Positions 7,389 to 15,846 of a stretch of 64,000 nt of DNA are shown here, one piece after another. Under the pieces are notes generated by a model. The model worked only from the letters and a program-made list of their open reading frames with translations. It ran no database searches and was not told the DNA's origin. A program made the translations under genes and the position numbers. The DNA is from Paenibacillus oralis (GTDB lineage: Bacteria > Bacillota > Bacilli > Paenibacillales > Paenibacillaceae), in assembly GCF_003863965.1 (NCBI RefSeq), contig NZ_RRCN01000001.1, forward strand, positions 5,352,304-5,416,303. The letters are read 5' to 3'. Each line of letters starts with the position of its first letter. The first letter of the stretch is position 1.

Positions 7389-8228
7389 ATGGCCGCGATT
7401 TTTCATTACAACCCGGATCGTCCGTTCCGCGCGTCGCCGGAGCTGTATTTATGCTATTGGGGCAAGGAAGCCTGCGCTCCTCTGCATTCCTTCGGCCCGG
7501 GCGTGCGGGACGTGTATAAAATTCATTTTGTCCATGAGGGAAAAGGGATCGTTCGCGTGGAGGACGGCGAGACGCTGACGCTGACGGCGGGGCAGGCGTT
7601 TATCGCTTATCCCGAGCGGGTCGTATTTTATCAGGCGGATGCCGCGCAGCCTTGGGTTTATTCCTGGATTGCCTTTTGCGGCGATCAGGCGGGGGAGATC
7701 CTGGCGCGGACCCGTGCGACCCCGGAGCAGCCGGTGTTTCCGATGGATACCCGTTTGATGCCGAAGCTGTACGAGCTCCTGAACGAGGCGGAGGAAAATA
7801 CAGCCACCCGCGATTTGCGTTTGCGGGCCCTGTTGTACGAATTTTTTTCGGTTATGGTAGAGCAGGCTCCGGTTTCCGCACCTGGCAGAGCAGCGGTTCA
7901 AGTTCAGGCGAAGGATGCTTACGTTCACCGTTGTCTTGATTTTCTGCACAGCCATTACGGCGAGGAAATTTCGGTCGGCCAGCTGGCGGCGATCGTCGGG
8001 CTGGACCGCAAATATTTGTCGGCCATTTTCAAGCAGGCGACGGGATATCCGCCACAGCGGTATTTGCTGCAGTACCGGATGGAGCGGGCCTGCGGGCTGC
8101 TGAAAACGGGCCGCTTTGCGATCGGCGAAGTGGCTCGTTCGGTTGGATATCAGGATGCGCTGCTGTTTTCGAAAATGTTCAAAAAGACGATTGGCGTCCC
8201 CCCATCGGCCTACCGGGACAATCTATAA
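7389..8228 (+). CDS. AraC-family transcriptional regulator
   Basis: About 279 residues from the ATG at 7389, chosen because AGAGGG lies seven bases upstream; the open frame extends to 7281 but runs through the preceding terminator. The N-terminal part is a cupin-like AraC sensor domain (HEGKGIVRVEDGETLTLTAGQAFIAYP). The C-terminal 100 residues carry two helix-turn-helix motifs (ISVGQLAAIVGLDRKYLSAIFK and IGEVARSVGYQDALLFSKMFKK) and the family ending GVPPSAYR. Such proteins usually sense a sugar or metabolite and activate neighbouring genes. The aldo/keto reductase 100 bases downstream is the obvious candidate target. Confidence 0.88.
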   Translation: MAAIFHYNPDRPFRASPELYLCYWGKEACAPLHSFGPGVRDVYKIHFVHEGKGIVRVEDGETLTLTAGQAFIAYPERVVFYQADAAQPWVYSWIAFCGDQAGEILARTRATPEQPVFPMDTRLMPKLYELLNEAEENTATRDLRLRALLYEFFSVMVEQAPVSAPGRAAVQVQAKDAYVHRCLDFLHSHYGEEISVGQLAAIVGLDRKYLSAIFKQATGYPPQRYLLQYRMERACGLLKTGRFAIGEVARSVGYQDALLFSKMFKKTIGVPPSAYRDNL

Positions 8229-8329
8229 CAGGAACGGACATTATGCCATATAAAACAGCCTTGTTGATATAGGGTTAAGCCGCGCCTTCGATTATATTGT
8301 TCTCATGACCATTAAAGGAGGTACGAGCT

Positions 8330-9322
8330 ATGACCTATCAGGCAGACAACACCCGATACGAAAAAATGACATATAACCGCGCCGGCAGAAGCGGTTTAAA
8401 GCTGCCCGCCATTTCCCTCGGATTATGGCATAATTTCGGCGGCATCAATGTCCTGGAGAACGGGCGGGCCATGCTGCGCCGGGCGTTTGACCTCGGCATT
8501 ACGCATTTTGACCTGGCCAACAATTACGGACCGCCGCCGGGATCGGCGGAGGAAACGTTCGGCAGAGTGCTCAGGGAAGACTTCCGCCCTTACCGTGACG
8601 AAATGATCATCTCGACCAAAGCGGGCTACTACATGTGGCCGGGACCTTACGGGGAATGGGGCTCCAAAAAATATCTCGTCTCCAGCCTCGATCAGAGCCT
8701 TAAGCGGATGGGTCTCGAATATGTCGATATTTTTTACCATCATCGCCCTGATCCGGATACCCCGCTGGAGGAAACGATGTCCGCGCTCGACCTCGTCGTG
8801 CGTCAAGGAAAAGCGCTTTATGTCGGGCTGTCCAACTATCGGCCGAAGGAAACGCGGGCGGCCGCGAAAATCCTTAAAGAGCTCGGCACGCCATGCGTGA
8901 TTCATCAGCCTAATTATTCCATGATGAACCGCTGGATCGAAGAAGGGCTGCAGGATGTTTTGCAGGAAGAGGGGATCGGTTCGATCGTCTTTTCGCCGCT
9001 GGAAAAAGGCATCCTGACCGACCGCTACTTGGGCGGCATCACGCCGGATTCCCGGGCGGCCGGGCCAAGCGTGTTCCTGCGTCCGGAGGATTTGACCGAG
9101 GAGCGGATCGCCCAGGTGAAGCGGCTTAACGATTTGGCCGCCGCAAGAGGGCAAAAGCTGTCGCAAATGGCGCTCTCCTGGGTGCTGCGAGACGGCAAAG
9201 TGACCTCGGCGCTCATCGGCGCGAGCAAGGTCAGCCAGATCGAAGACGCGGCTCTTGCGCTGCAAAACACGTCGTTCACCCCCGAAGAGCTGGGCCAAAT
9301 CGACGAGATTTTAGGTTATTAA
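8330..9322 (+). CDS. Aldo/keto reductase, YghZ/GAP-reductase type
   Basis: A 330-residue (alpha/beta)8-barrel NADPH-dependent oxidoreductase. Motifs: HFDLANNYGPPPGSAEE (catalytic Asp and Tyr), STKAGYYMWPGPYG (catalytic Lys), FYHHRPDP (catalytic His), and a C-terminal LIGASKVSQIED phosphate-binding segment. WPGPYG and the loop after NNYGPPPGS are typical of the L-glyceraldehyde-3-phosphate reductase (YghZ, AKR14) subgroup. It reduces aldehydes in the cytoplasm. RBS AAAGGAGGT. It lies downstream of the AraC gene in the same direction, with its own terminator. Confidence 0.88.
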   Translation: MTYQADNTRYEKMTYNRAGRSGLKLPAISLGLWHNFGGINVLENGRAMLRRAFDLGITHFDLANNYGPPPGSAEETFGRVLREDFRPYRDEMIISTKAGYYMWPGPYGEWGSKKYLVSSLDQSLKRMGLEYVDIFYHHRPDPDTPLEETMSALDLVVRQGKALYVGLSNYRPKETRAAAKILKELGTPCVIHQPNYSMMNRWIEEGLQDVLQEEGIGSIVFSPLEKGILTDRYLGGITPDSRAAGPSVFLRPEDLTEERIAQVKRLNDLAAARGQKLSQMALSWVLRDGKVTSALIGASKVSQIEDAALALQNTSFTPEELGQIDEILGY

Positions 9323-9334
9323 ACGATCTGCCAA

Positions 9335-9378
9335 AAGCACCGTCCCTAAAGATCCGTTCGGGGAAGGTGCTTTTTTTG
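9335..9378 (+). terminator. Intrinsic terminator after the aldo/keto reductase
   Basis: AAGCACC-G-TCCC pairs with GGGA-AGGTGCTT, followed by TTTTT. Confidence 0.85.
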
Positions 9379-9402
9379 CGGGTAATAATTTTTTCCGCCG
9401 TA

Positions 9403-9432
9403 TTGAGTTGTCCTCCTATTAACCTTTATAAT
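9403..9432 (+). promoter_or_regulatory. Promoter of the ABC-F gene
   Basis: TTGAGT (9403-9408), 18-base spacer, TATAAT (9427-9432). The leader to the ATG at 9496 is about 55 bases; no attenuator hairpin is obvious in it. Confidence 0.65.
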
Positions 9433-9495
9433 ATGACGAGTGTATCTTTTTGCAAGAGTTTTAGATTAACTTACAGAAAAGGTGTTAATTAATTT

Positions 9496-11052
9496 ATGAG
9501 CATATTGAATGTAGAAAAGCTAAGTCACGGGTTTGGCGACCGGGCTATTTTTAACGACGTATCCTTCCGGCTGCTGAAAGGCGAACATATCGGCCTGATC
9601 GGGGCCAACGGTGAAGGCAAATCCACGTTTATGAATATCATCACAGGCAAGCTGCAACCGGATGAAGGCAAAATCGAATGGGCGCGCCGGACGCGCGTCG
9701 GGTATTTGGATCAGCATGCGGTGCTTAGCAAAGGGATGACGATTCGGGACGTTTTGCGGGGCGCGTTCCAGTATCTGTTCGATATGGAGCAGGAAATGAA
9801 CGACATGTACGGTAAAATGGGCGAGGTGTCGCCGGAGGAACTTGAGCGGCTGCTGGAGGAGGTCGGCACGATCCAGGATACGCTGACGAATCAGGACTTT
9901 TACATGATCGACGCCAAAGTCGAAGAGACCGCAAGAGGACTCGGTTTAACCGATATCGGGCTGGACAAGGATGTTAACGACCTGAGCGGCGGACAGCGGA
10001 CGAAGGTGCTGCTGGCCAAGCTGCTGCTGGAGAAGCCGGACATTCTGCTGCTGGACGAACCGACGAACTATTTGGACGAGCAGCATATCGAATGGCTCAA
10101 GCGCTACCTGCAGGAATACGAAAATGCGTTTATTTTGATTTCGCACGACATCCCGTTTTTAAACAGTGTCATTAACTTGATCTATCATATGGAAAATCAA
10201 GAGCTGACCCGTTATGCCGGCGACTACGATCATTTCCAGCAGGTGTACGAAGCGAAAAAGCAGCAGCTGGAATCCGCTTATAAGCGCCAGCAGCAGGAAA
10301 TCGCCGACCTGAAGGATTTCGTTGCCCGCAACAAGGCGAGCGTGGCAACCCGGAATATGGCGATGTCCAGACAAAAGAAGCTGGATAAGATGGAGATCAT
10401 CGAGCTGGCCAGGGAAAAGCCGAAGCCGCAGTTTAATTTCAAAGATGCAAGAACGTCCGGGAAGCTGATATTTGAAGCGACGGAGCTTGTGATCGGCTAT
10501 GATTCGCCGCTGTCGAAGCCGCTGAACCTGCGCATGGAACGCGGGCAAAAAATCGCCTTGGTCGGGGCCAACGGGATTGGGAAAACGACGCTGCTGCGCA
10601 GCATTCTCGGGCAGATTCCGGCGTTATCCGGGTCGGTGCAGCTCGGCGATCTGCTGGAAATCGGTTATTTTGAGCAGGAGATGAAGGATGCCAACTACAA
10701 CACCTGCATCGAGGAAATTTGGAACGAGTTCCCGTCGTATACGCAATTCGAGGTGCGTGCGGCGTTGGCCAAATGCGGCTTGACGACAAAGCATATCGAG
10801 AGCAAAATCGCTGTGCTGAGCGGGGGAGAAAAAGCCAAAGTCCGCTTGTGCAAGCTGATTAACCGCGAGACGAATTTGCTGGTGCTCGACGAACCGACGA
10901 ATCACCTGGATGTGGACGCGAAGGATGAATTAAAGCGCGCGCTTAAGGCGTATAAGGGGAGCGTTTTGCTGATTTCCCACGAACCGGAGTTTTACCGCGA
11001 CGTCGTGACGGAAACGTGGAACTGCGAATCGTGGACGACAAAGATGCTGTAA
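9496..11052 (+). CDS. ABC-F family ATPase, YfmM-like
   Basis: A 518-residue soluble protein with two ABC cassettes and no membrane domain. First cassette: Walker A GANGEGKST, signature LSGGQRTKVLLAKLL, Walker B DILLLDEPTNYLD. A charged linker (EAKKQQLESAYKRQQQEIADLKDFVARNKASVATRN) follows, then the second cassette: GANGIGKTT, LSGGEKAKVRLCKL, LLVLDEPTNHLD. ABC-F proteins bind the ribosomal E site and relieve stalled translation or protect against antibiotics. The overall sequence recalls Bacillus YfmM, a housekeeping member rather than a resistance protein; this is from memory. The YebC gene is 520 bases downstream. Confidence 0.88.
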   Translation: MSILNVEKLSHGFGDRAIFNDVSFRLLKGEHIGLIGANGEGKSTFMNIITGKLQPDEGKIEWARRTRVGYLDQHAVLSKGMTIRDVLRGAFQYLFDMEQEMNDMYGKMGEVSPEELERLLEEVGTIQDTLTNQDFYMIDAKVEETARGLGLTDIGLDKDVNDLSGGQRTKVLLAKLLLEKPDILLLDEPTNYLDEQHIEWLKRYLQEYENAFILISHDIPFLNSVINLIYHMENQELTRYAGDYDHFQQVYEAKKQQLESAYKRQQQEIADLKDFVARNKASVATRNMAMSRQKKLDKMEIIELAREKPKPQFNFKDARTSGKLIFEATELVIGYDSPLSKPLNLRMERGQKIALVGANGIGKTTLLRSILGQIPALSGSVQLGDLLEIGYFEQEMKDANYNTCIEEIWNEFPSYTQFEVRAALAKCGLTTKHIESKIAVLSGGEKAKVRLCKLINRETNLLVLDEPTNHLDVDAKDELKRALKAYKGSVLLISHEPEFYRDVVTETWNCESWTTKML

Positions 11053-11205
11053 GTGGAAGACACTAACGGCATTCAGTAGAAGCGGCTTGTTCTTTTACAG
11101 AGGGCAGGCTGTTTTTATTGTGAATAGGGCGAAAGAACAGTCATACGACGGGGTAGTCTCATATACCGTAAAGGAAGCCAATAACCTATAGCGAGGTGAA
11201 TCCAA

Positions 11206-11430
11206 ATGAGCTGCCATTGCTGTCCGCCCGTAACGATTGTTGCGCCGACGCAGGTCATCGTCCAAGATATCTACGATCCCCAGCTTGTCCGAGTCATCCA
11301 TCCGATAAACATAGTGACTCGGCGTCATTGCGTTCCCGTTTACGAGCATCTGGTCAAATACAATGCCGTTAGTGAGGCGCCCAAGGCGGCGGTTTGTTCC
11401 ACGGCTCCCCGGCGGAAAAGAAAGCGGTAA
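11206..11430 (+). CDS. CotD-like inner spore coat protein
   Basis: A 74-residue protein starting MSCHCCPPVTIVAPTQVIVQD, followed by VIHPINIVTRRHCVPVYEH and a basic C-terminal tail (APRRKRKR). The Cys/His/Pro-rich composition and the PTQVIVQD...VIHPxNIVTRRHCVPV pattern match the short CotD family of Bacillales inner coat proteins. RBS GCGAGGTG. It probably assembles into the coat by disulfide and other crosslinks late in sporulation. A terminator follows immediately. Confidence 0.75.
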   Translation: MSCHCCPPVTIVAPTQVIVQDIYDPQLVRVIHPINIVTRRHCVPVYEHLVKYNAVSEAPKAAVCSTAPRRKRKR

Positions 11431-11443
11431 TGCGCCCCATCTT

Positions 11444-11485
11444 AAACAGCCCTACTGCGTAAAAAGGTAGGGTTGTTTTGTTTTT
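11444..11485 (+). terminator. Intrinsic terminator after the CotD-like gene
   Basis: AAACAGCCCTAC with GTAGGGTTGTTT (one G-T pair), then TTGTTTTT. Confidence 0.85.
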
Positions 11486-11506
11486 GCGCAGGGCCTGAGA
11501 GAATAG

Positions 11507-11535
11507 TCCACAGCTTGAAAAAAATCGGTTATAAT
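11507..11535 (+). promoter_or_regulatory. Promoter of yebC
   Basis: A perfect -10 TATAAT at 11530-11535 with a weak -35 TCCACA at 11507-11512 (17-base spacer). The leader is short. Confidence 0.55.
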
Positions 11536-11568
11536 AGATAGGTACTAAACATAGAAAGTGGGAACAGT

Positions 11569-12288
11569 ATGGGTCGCAAATGGAACAATATTAAGGAGAA
11601 AAAAGCTTCGAAAGACGCCAACACAAGCCGGATTTACGCAAAGTTCGGGGTTGAAATTTACGTGGCCGCCAAGAAGGGCGAACCGGATCCGGAATCGAAC
11701 CGCGCCTTGAAAGTCGTTCTGGAACGGGCCAAAACTTACAATGTGCCTAAAGCGATCATCGACCGCGCTCTGGATAAAGCAAAAGGCAGCTCGGAGGAAA
11801 CCTATCAGGAGCTCCGCTATGAAGGCTTCGGGCCAAACGGCTCGATGGTCATTGTCGATACGCTGACCAACAACGTGAACCGTACCGCGCCGGAGGTGCG
11901 TTCCGCATTTAACAAAAACGGCGGCAATATGGGCGTCAGCGGTTCGGTTTCTTATATGTTTGACGCTACCGCGGTGATCGGGATGGAAGGAAAAACGATT
12001 GATGAAGTGTTCGAAATCCTGATGGAAGCCGATGTCGAGGTGCGCGATATCGCAGAAGAGGATGATTCGGTCATCGTATACGCTGAACCGGATCAATTCC
12101 ACACGGTGCAGGAAGCGCTCAAAAACGCGGGAATTACCGAATTTACGGTGGCCGAGCTGACGATGCTGCCGCAAAACTATGTAACGCTTCCGCAGGAGGC
12201 CGAGGCGCAATTCGAGAAGCTGATCGATGCGCTGGAAGATTTGGAAGATGTGCAGCAAGTGTATCATAATGTCGAATTTGCGGACTAA
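11569..12288 (+). CDS. YebC/PmpR family protein (YeeI/YebC2 type)
   Basis: A 239-residue three-domain protein with the family start MGRKWNNIKEKKASKDANTSRIY, the middle-domain block YEGFGPNGSMVIVDTLTNNVNRT, and the C-terminal PQNYVTLPQEAEAQFEKLIDALEDLEDVQQVYHN. YebC proteins were annotated as transcription regulators. More recent work on the Bacillus YebC2 (YeeI) type links them to ribosomes stalled on proline stretches. Single gene with its own promoter. Assignment to the YebC2 subgroup is based on the WNNIKEKK start, not on a tree. Confidence 0.9.
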   Translation: MGRKWNNIKEKKASKDANTSRIYAKFGVEIYVAAKKGEPDPESNRALKVVLERAKTYNVPKAIIDRALDKAKGSSEETYQELRYEGFGPNGSMVIVDTLTNNVNRTAPEVRSAFNKNGGNMGVSGSVSYMFDATAVIGMEGKTIDEVFEILMEADVEVRDIAEEDDSVIVYAEPDQFHTVQEALKNAGITEFTVAELTMLPQNYVTLPQEAEAQFEKLIDALEDLEDVQQVYHNVEFAD

Positions 12289-12432
12289 ACGAAACAAGAT
12301 GAAAGGCTACATACTTGGGGAATATATTGGCTCAAGTGGTGTGCTTCGGATGGAGACAGGCTGACGGGGAGGATTATCCTTGGACAGCCTGTTTGCTTTT
12401 ATTGAGCGGTATTTTTCGCTAAAATATTGACA

Positions 12433-12750
12433 GCCGGCTGCTGGAACCGTCGGGTAGAAAGGCCAACCGTCGGCTGGAACGATGACCCGTCGTCTCGACG
12501 AACCGTAGTTTCGCCGAACCGTCGTCCTTCAAAATAGCGGCACTTTTTGTGCTTATTATCCGGAGCCGGGCAAGTTCATCCCCATTAGCGGCATTTTTTG
12601 TCCTTATTTGCCTAAGGGCGGCCCAGAAGCGGGGATTTCGGTAGCGATTCGAGAAAATAGGGACATTAATTACCTCTATTTCTCTTTGAACAGGGGAGAG
12701 CGCCGGAATAACGCCCTTTTTTGCCCTTATGTTTTACGCCGGGGTTTCTA
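12433..12750. repeat. Dispersed intergenic repeat, copy A
   Basis: This non-coding stretch is clearly homologous to 42271-42525. Both start with GCCGGCTGCT-GGAAC and share three internal copies of a 25-base unit of consensus AWTAGCGSCATTTTTTGTNCTTATT (here 12533-12557, 12584-12608, 12707-12730) and a conserved GATTCGAGAAAATAG block. Copy A carries about 80 extra bases rich in ACCGTCG near its left end. GAGAAAATAG (12651-12660) can pair with CTATTTCTC (12676-12684). It fills most of the 12289-12813 gap between yebC and pxpB; no ORF was found there. Confidence 0.85.
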
Positions 12751-12813
12751 AGGTGCAGTTTCGTAAAACGGATTTGATATTTCGAAATTCGGTTATATGT
12801 TTTTAGGAGGAAT

Positions 12814-13578
12814 ATGATGAACAACGGGGCTCTCGGCGCCGGCCATGCAAAGGGAACGGAAATCGTTCCGCTTGGGGATACCGCTCTGATCGTCAAGCTT
12901 GGAGAAGCGATTCATCCGGCGGTACACCAAAAAGTCAGGCAACTGGCCGATTATCTTGAAAAAAATCCGTTCCGATGGATGGTGGAATTTGTACCCGCCT
13001 TTACTTCGGTAACCATATATTATGACATCATGCAGCTGCTAACGGATCAAAAAGAAGCTGGACGGGAGGAAGAAGTATACCCGTTTAAACTCGCCGCCGC
13101 CCGCCTTCGCGACGTACTGAGCAAGTTGACAAATACCGGCCTCCCGCCGTCGAAGGTGGTTGAAATTCCGGTTTGCTACGGCGGGGAGCTGGGTCCGGAT
13201 TTGGCTGCGGTGGCGGAGCATCACGAACTCACACCCGAAGAAGTCATCGACATACATACCTCGGCTGACTACCTGGTCTATATGCTCGGATTTGCTCCCG
13301 GGTTTGCGTATTTGGGAGGCATGCCGGAACGAATAGCGACGCCGCGCAGACCAACCCCGCGGCTGTCGATTCCGGCGGGCACGGTCGGTATCGCGGGGGA
13401 TCAGACCGGCGTGTATCCGCTCGATACGCCGGGCGGCTGGCAGCTGATCGGCAGGACGCCGGTCGAGCTGTTTAAGCCGAGGCAAGTGCCGCCAACCTTG
13501 CTGGAGGCGGGCGATACGGTCCGCTTTTACCCGATATCCCGCGGGCAATTTGACGCTTGGGAGGAGGATAAGCGGTGA
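12814..13578 (+). CDS. pxpB: 5-oxoprolinase subunit PxpB (KipI family)
   Basis: A 254-residue KipI/allophanate-hydrolase-subunit-1-like protein. Family landmarks: the N-terminal PLGDTALIVKLG, the EIPVCYGGELGPDL block, and YMLGFAPGFAYLGGMPERIATPRRPTPRLSIPAGTVGIAGDQTGVYP, here intact. With PxpA and PxpC it forms the ATP-dependent 5-oxoprolinase that opens 5-oxoproline (pyroglutamate) to glutamate. In Bacillus the PxpB homologue is known as KipI, an inhibitor of the sporulation kinase KinA. RBS TAGGAGG; its stop overlaps the pxpC start by four bases. Cytoplasmic. Confidence 0.9.
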   Translation: MMNNGALGAGHAKGTEIVPLGDTALIVKLGEAIHPAVHQKVRQLADYLEKNPFRWMVEFVPAFTSVTIYYDIMQLLTDQKEAGREEEVYPFKLAAARLRDVLSKLTNTGLPPSKVVEIPVCYGGELGPDLAAVAEHHELTPEEVIDIHTSADYLVYMLGFAPGFAYLGGMPERIATPRRPTPRLSIPAGTVGIAGDQTGVYPLDTPGGWQLIGRTPVELFKPRQVPPTLLEAGDTVRFYPISRGQFDAWEEDKR

Positions 13579-14585
13579 GCCTCTTGATCCATAAACCCGG
13601 CCTGCTGACGACGGTGCAGGATTTGGGCCGGTACGGCACGCAAAAATACGGCGTCATCGTCAGCGGAGCGATGGATGCCTTCGCGATGCGCATCGCGAAT
13701 TTGCTCGTCGGCAACGAGGAAGGGGATGCCGGACTCGAAATTACGATGATGGGCCCGGAGATCCTGTTCGAGCAGACGGCGTTGATCTCGATTTGCGGCG
13801 GGGATTTATCGCCCAAGCTAAACGGAGTATCGCTTCCGGGTTGGCGGACCGTCCTGGCCCCCAAAGGCTCCACACTCACCTTCGGGCCGATGAAGCAAGG
13901 CTGCAGAGCTTATTTGGCGGTAAGCGGCGGGGTGGACGTGCCGGTGCAAATGAACAGCCGCTCCACCTATTTGCGGGCCGGCATCGGAGGATATCACGGG
14001 CGTGCGCTGGCCAAAGGCGACCGGCTTCCGGCCGGGAACATGTCTTTGCGAAGCCTCCATATGCTGGGCCTGCTGGCGCGGGAGGCGGAAAATAACTTGG
14101 GTGCCGTCAGCCGCTGGGCGGTTTCCGCAGACCTCATTCCTCCCTACGAGCCGAACCCGAAGGTCCGGGTTATCGCGGGAGAGCAATACAATTTGTTCCG
14201 GGATGAGAGCAAAACGTTATTCGTAAGCGAACCGTTTGAGGTGTTGCCGCAGTCCGACCGGATGGGATACCGTTTCAAAGGACCCAAGCTCAAGCTGGCG
14301 AACACCGTGGAGATGATTTCCTCGGCCGTTACGATGGGAACGGTGCAGGTGCCGCCTGATGGCAACCCGATCGTGCTGATGGCTGACCGCCAGACGTCCG
14401 GTGGATATCCGAAAATCGCCCAGGTGGCTTCCGCGGATTTGCCGCTGCTCGCCCAGGTGAATTTGGGCGGGAAAGTGAGATTCCAGATGATCAGCTTAAG
14501 GGAGGCGCAGCGGCAGCTCGTCGAACGTGAACAGGCCGTTCTTACTTTGCGCCAGGGACTTGGTCATTTGCAGCAGCAGAAGTAA
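13575..14585 (+). CDS. pxpC: 5-oxoprolinase subunit PxpC (KipA family)
   Basis: A 336-residue KipA/allophanate-hydrolase-subunit-2-like protein. It opens with LLIHKPGLLTTVQDLGRYGTQKYGVIVSGAMDAFAMRIAN in the family manner and carries SDRMGYRFKGP and the C-terminal PSGGYPKIAQVASADLPLLAQ-like block (here TSGGYPKIAQVASADL). GTG start within the TGA of pxpB (GTGA overlap), so the two are translationally coupled. It partners PxpB in the ATP-using half of 5-oxoprolinase. GC content and codon use match the neighbours. Confidence 0.9.
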   Translation: MSLLIHKPGLLTTVQDLGRYGTQKYGVIVSGAMDAFAMRIANLLVGNEEGDAGLEITMMGPEILFEQTALISICGGDLSPKLNGVSLPGWRTVLAPKGSTLTFGPMKQGCRAYLAVSGGVDVPVQMNSRSTYLRAGIGGYHGRALAKGDRLPAGNMSLRSLHMLGLLAREAENNLGAVSRWAVSADLIPPYEPNPKVRVIAGEQYNLFRDESKTLFVSEPFEVLPQSDRMGYRFKGPKLKLANTVEMISSAVTMGTVQVPPDGNPIVLMADRQTSGGYPKIAQVASADLPLLAQVNLGGKVRFQMISLREAQRQLVEREQAVLTLRQGLGHLQQQK

Positions 14586-14628
14586 ACCGAATCGTTGAAT
14601 AATCTATCGAAAGCGAGGCGAATGAATC

Positions 14629-15414
14629 ATGAGCGTGGTGGACTTGAATTGCGACATGGGGGAAAGCTTTGGCGCTTATAAAATCGGCAGTGACAGCGAG
14701 GTGCTGAAGCATGTGACCTCCGTCAACATCGCCTGCGGTTTTCACGCCGGGGACCCGTCGACGATGCGCCAAACCGTAAAGCTGGCCTTGGAAAGCGGAG
14801 CGGCGCTCGGCGCGCATCCGGGACTGCCGGATCTCGCCGGCTTCGGCCGCCGGGAGATGAATATTTCCCCTCAGGAAGCTTACGACATGGTCGTATATCA
14901 AATCGGCGCGCTGTGGGGATTCGTGCGCGCGGAAGGCGTAAAGCTGCAGCACGTGAAAGCGCACGGCTCCCTGTACAACATGGCTGCCCGCGATGCCGGA
15001 CTGGCTGAAGCGATCGCCGAGGCGGTGTACAAAGTTGATCCCGAGCTGATTTTGTTCGGCTTGGCCGGAAGCGCATTGATTAAAGCCGGGCAAAAAGCGG
15101 GGCTGCGCACCGCAAGCGAGGTGTTCTCCGACCGTACTTACCAATCCGACGGTTCGCTGACACCCCGCAGACAGCCTGATGCTTTGATCACCGATGAGCA
15201 AAAATCGGTCAACCAGGTGATTCGCATGGTGGCGGAAAGCAAAGTGATGTCCCAGCAAAACGTGGACGTGCCGATCCGCGCCGATACGATATGCATTCAT
15301 GGCGACGGCGCGCATGCCGTGGAATTTGCCGGCATAATCCGCAGCTCGCTGACGAAAGCGGGGATCGTCGTTCAGCCGATCGGTGTGACGCTCAGACAAA
15401 AAGAGCGGGCGTAA
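14629..15414 (+). CDS. pxpA: 5-oxoprolinase subunit PxpA (LamB/YcsF family)
   Basis: A 261-residue LamB/YcsF TIM-barrel-like protein. Motifs: VDLNCDMGESFG near the start, NIACGFHAGDPSTM, GAHPGLPDLAGFGRR, VKAHGSLYN, and FSDRTYQSDGSLTPR. All are intact. It is the catalytic partner that removes the phosphorylated 5-oxoproline intermediate in the PxpABC complex. It begins 44 bases after pxpC with GAGGCG as RBS and ends the operon; a terminator-like hairpin follows. The order here is B-C-A, whereas other bacteria often have A first. Confidence 0.92.
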   Translation: MSVVDLNCDMGESFGAYKIGSDSEVLKHVTSVNIACGFHAGDPSTMRQTVKLALESGAALGAHPGLPDLAGFGRREMNISPQEAYDMVVYQIGALWGFVRAEGVKLQHVKAHGSLYNMAARDAGLAEAIAEAVYKVDPELILFGLAGSALIKAGQKAGLRTASEVFSDRTYQSDGSLTPRRQPDALITDEQKSVNQVIRMVAESKVMSQQNVDVPIRADTICIHGDGAHAVEFAGIIRSSLTKAGIVVQPIGVTLRQKERA

Positions 15415-15445
15415 GAAAACGTTTATCGACGCATATCTTAATATA

Positions 15446-15470
15446 AACCTCGCCGCTGGCGAGGTTCTTT
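15446..15470 (+). terminator. Terminator-like hairpin of pxpBCA
   Basis: AACCTCGCC-GCT-GGCGAGGTT followed by CTTTG. The stem is almost the same as the one at 5970-5988. The U tract is short. Confidence 0.7.
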
Positions 15471-15530
15471 GTCGTGCAAACCCATACGTTGGATGCAATG
15501 GGCGGGATGGGTTTGGGGTTCCACCCGCTG

Positions 15531-15581
15531 TTAGAGACAGGTTCTTATCGAACTTGCCTTAGGGTTAGAACCTGACTCTAA
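15531..15581. other. Inverted repeat in the pxpA-xdhC gap
   Basis: TTAGAGACAGGTTCT (15531-15545) pairs with AGAACCTGACTCTAA (15567-15581) with one mismatch across a 21-base loop. There is no T tract. The right arm resembles the FapR-like palindrome at 2106, which may be chance. The rest of 15471-15846 is pyrimidine-rich and shows no gene. Confidence 0.5.
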
Positions 15582-15846
15582 AGACGGGCCGTAAACTTTC
15601 CACCCCATAACCATTCCCTCTTTGGTTCTACTACGAGAAAACTTCCCCTTCTCTACTTCTTCCCATTCCCTCTTCTCCTGTCTCCCCGCTTTGCCTGCGC
15701 CTTGTCCTTTAGTCCGCCGGAAATTTTATACGCTATCATCTTAAAAAATCCAGGTTATCCCATTCAAGATCCCGGCATATTTGAGTCAAAGACCGCGTAC
15801 TGTTTATCGGCGATGCCGAATTGACACGGATGGAGATGACCTGAGC

